Positions 61,815-64,000 of a stretch of 64,000 bases of DNA are shown piece by piece. The translations under genes were made by a program, and so were the position numbers. Each line of letters starts with the position of its first letter. The first letter of the stretch is position 1. The notes below the pieces were generated by a model. It was not told the DNA's origin. It did no database searches and saw only the letters and a list, made by a program, of their open reading frames with translations. This DNA is from Agroathelia rolfsii (lineage: Eukaryota; Basidiomycota; Agaricomycetes; Amylocorticiales; Amylocorticiaceae). The stretch spans positions 3,782,001 through 3,846,000 of the forward strand of contig JABRWF010000001.1 in NCBI GenBank assembly GCA_018343915.1, written 5' to 3'.

Positions 61815-63274
61815 ATGTTGATTGCAGTCATTGGAACACATTTCTCGGGGGTCTCCACCGTAGAATCATACCTCGTTCGACAAGGCTTTACATCGATTCG
61901 GATCACTGGATCACGCAACGTATAATGGTCACTCAGACTTGCCTGATTCGCGACCTGATCGGATAGATTGTCATTAGGGTAGCACAGACAATGGTAGCCA
62001 AGACATTACCATTACTAATGGGGGTATACAAAATGGAAATGAACGGATACAGCCGTTCTCGTCTCTCTCGGCCATGCTCGACTTTTGCACTCGCAATTGG
62101 CGATCCAATTTTGTCACGACAAGTTTACAAAGCACAGTCTCTATCGAACCATTTGTAAAACGGCCGTTCTTTTTGTTGCTACAAGTGGACGCTCCACTGA
62201 TGACGCGCTTCAGGCGGTCTTCATGGCAAGTTCAAGCTTTTTTTCTTCTTCTTCTCCTTGTTGTCCTTGTTCTTGTTTCGGTTCTGTTCGTTTGACTGTG
62301 ATGCCTGTACTCATATGATGATTGTGGTACCATCCGACAGTCCTTCATTGGAGGAGTTTGTATTAGAGAATGATGCACTCGTTTTTGGATCAGGTGTACC
62401 GGCAGTACCCGATAATTTAGTAGCGCTCAACGTTCTCAATTCATTCTCAACTATCAAACAATTTGAAGCTCATCTTGATTCACTGGACATTACAAATCCG
62501 GAGCGCCTCAGACCAGGGTGTGGACTATTTTTTAAGGAATACTTATTTATCCATTCAGGGGTCCTAATTCTGGGATTTGGGATCTATACAGATGGGATAC
62601 ATATTTTATGGTCAGCCTCTTACTATTCATAGAAAACAAGGGATCATCACCATCTCGGTGACTGAAACACTCTCGGGAGGGCAGATGCTTGCATCTCTAG
62701 CATCACAGCGATCAAATTGTATGAAACGCCGTGTCGGTGCTGTGCTAGTGAGGGGCCATCGGATAGTTGCAACTGGGTAAAGGATGATTATCAGCCTCAT
62801 GTTATGTTTGTGCAATGTTGATATTCGGATACAGATACAACGGAACTCCACGGGGTCTGAGAAACTGTAATGAAGGCGGATGCTCCCATTGTAATGACGT
62901 CAAGCCAAACAGCGGGTTCTCTCAAGAATGCGTATGTCTGCATGCAGAGGAAAACGCTCTCCTTGAAGCTGGGAGAGACCGAGTCGGATCTGGGGCGGTA
63001 CTCTATTGCAACACGTATGTTATCGTATTTGGGTTTTGACTTCTTTTTGAATCGCATCAAAAGATGCCCCTGTTTGAAATGCACGATCAAAATTATACAA
63101 ACTGGTGTAAAGGAGGTTGTATACAATCTAAGCTACAAAATGTGAGTTCTATCATTTTCGTCATTTCATTATCCCATGTGAACTTGATGATCTTTTATCA
63201 GGGATGACGCCTCTGCAAATCTATTTTATGAGGCTGGTGTACAGCTGCGACGACATGCGCCTCCTTCGCCTTGA
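61815..63274 (+). CDS. DCD1: Deoxycytidylate (dCMP) deaminase
   Basis: Eight exons: 61815-61919, 62053-62225, 62341-62517, 62592-62610, 62685-62776, 62835-63014, 63064-63141 and 63202-63274, giving 298 residues. dCMP deaminase makes dUMP for thymidylate synthesis. The zinc site is intact: CLHAEENALLEAG supplies His and the catalytic Glu, and TCPCLKC supplies two Cys. SNCMKRRVGAVLV and GYNGTPRGLRNCNEGGC are also typical. The N-terminus starts like a P-loop (MLIAVIGTHFSGVST), but Val stands where Lys is usual in GKS/T loops. Intron 2 begins with GC (62226, GCAAGT), needed for frame. Exon 4 is 19 nt. Intron 1 is unusually long (133 nt) and might hide a small exon. Confidence 0.9.
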
Positions 63275-63308
63275 GCTTTTCTTGGTTCCTGTATTCCACA
63301 GCCCGATG

Positions 63309-64000
63309 CTAGCCAACCAGAATGGCTCGTACGTTTTCTTGGAGGGACCACCTGTCTGTAGCGAGGAATTCCATTTTATTGTCTTCTAGCTGTGAAATTG
63401 TCGCGGAAAGAGCTAGCCACACAGCATCTTCATTCTTTTGTTTTGCGGAAATATAAAATGCCCTTGCGTAATATTGAAGCTCTTCGTGTGCAGCTTTGTC
63501 GAGAAATCGCCGGAAGGCGATTATTATTTCCCAGAACGTGTTATCCTTAGTCTCGACAAATTTCATAGCTGCCGTCATCGTCTTCAATAACGAACGGTAA
63601 AGGCGATGCGCGTGTGTATAGGCTGAAGAAGGGTCCGCCGTCCCAGCGCGTCGGCGCATCAAGGCACTAGCGTCGTCCACACCTTCTAGCGCCTTCAACA
63701 TCACGTGAAAGCGAGGCCAGACGTCTTCCCAAATACGACGATACATGAAGCTGCCGATATGGAGTGCAAGTGACTCCACCAGAGACGCCGCAGCTCTAAC
63801 TACGAAAGGCTCGGGATCAGAAAGACGATTCATGATGAATGGCCAAGCCTGATGAATAGAAGTGAGCAGAGCAGACTCAGAGAGTACCGGCACGGAGGAG
63901 CTCAGCAGTAACAGGATGCGCATTCGGATCACAGCCGAGCTGTGAGTCAAAAAGTACATTGATTTCGCAACGATTTGTTTGGTCAATGCCTGTGTGGGCG
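63309..64000 (-). CDS. TTI1-like protein, C-terminal part (gene runs past window)
   Basis: The minus-strand frame enters from the right edge, possibly just after a splice acceptor near 63990, and codes for about 225 residues of helical ARM/HEAT-like repeats. Features resemble the C-terminus of TELO2-interacting protein 1: HQAWPFIMNRLSDPEPFVVRAAASLVESLALHIGSFMYRRIWEDVWPRF, then helices up to QLEDNKMEFL. TTI1 works with TELO2 and TTI2 to assemble PIKK kinases such as TOR and ATM. The frame stops at 63309, 35 bp from the DCD1 stop. A possible 43-nt intron (GTGGTC..GGCTAG) would instead carry the frame to a stop at 63221, overlapping the last DCD1 exon on the opposite strand. Family call moderate. 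Confidence 0.72.
   Translation of the reverse strand, partial: PTQALTKQIVAKSMYFLTHSSAVIRMRILLLLSSSVPVLSESALLTSIHQAWPFIMNRLSDPEPFVVRAAASLVESLALHIGSFMYRRIWEDVWPRFHVMLKALEGVDDASALMRRRAGTADPSSAYTHAHRLYRSLLKTMTAAMKFVETKDNTFWEIIIAFRRFLDKAAHEELQYYARAFYISAKQKNEDAVWLALSATISQLEDNKMEFLATDRWSLQENVRAILVG

Overview
The window is nuclear DNA from a filamentous basidiomycete, most likely a mushroom-forming Agaricomycete. Genes are dense on both strands and cut by many short introns, usually 45-70 nt, with GT..AG ends and CTAAC/CTAAT-like branch points. The proteins are fungal: a Zn2Cys6 regulator with a fungal-specific transcription factor domain, a fungal SRPK kinase, Sec39, Atg27 and a basidiomycete-type P450. 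I found no bacterial operons, CRISPR arrays or rRNA genes. All gene models were spliced by hand by matching reading phase and splice sites to conserved motifs, so exon edges are inferences.

Layout. 1-4.3 kb: the tail of an unknown gene, then an SR-protein kinase. 4.2-7.6 kb: gene-poor, with a 16-bp perfect inverted repeat. 7.6-9.1 kb: a zinc-finger gene with a frame break near its end. 9.9-10.3 kb: a non-coding foldback element with about 165-bp arms. 10.6-12.4 kb: a 5'-truncated GH35 beta-galactosidase relic. 13.7-19.5 kb: a SHB17-like histidine phosphatase head-to-head with VPS18, then CGR1. 19.8-33.6 kb: a Zn2Cys6 regulator with 18 exons, a Ser/Pro-rich protein, Sec39, an F-box protein and a WW-domain protein. 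33.6-44.7 kb: RIB7, a RhoGEF and a C2H2 zinc-finger protein, with long empty gaps. 47.2-54.8 kb: a P450, a FAS1 protein, the 49-kDa subunit of complex I, and an Atg27-like protein divergent from it. 54.8-57.8 kb: decayed sequence with a protein-kinase relic. 57.8-64 kb: an unknown acidic protein, a GNAT acetyltransferase, dCMP deaminase and the C-terminus of a TTI1-like protein.

Functional themes. Most genes are unlinked housekeeping genes. Three act in endomembrane traffic: VPS18 (HOPS/CORVET), Sec39 (Dsl1 tether) and Atg27 (autophagy). Others cover ribosome biogenesis (CGR1), riboflavin and nucleotide supply (RIB7, DCD1), respiration (complex I) and PIKK assembly (TTI1). I see no biosynthetic cluster around the P450.

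Most striking. The complex I 49-kDa gene appears to need a 2-nt exon between two 67-nt introns to keep its conserved C-terminus in frame, and it also has a 10-nt exon. A 7-nt exon is needed in the SHB17-like gene, and two genes need GC-AG introns. The window is therefore a natural collection of extreme splicing cases.
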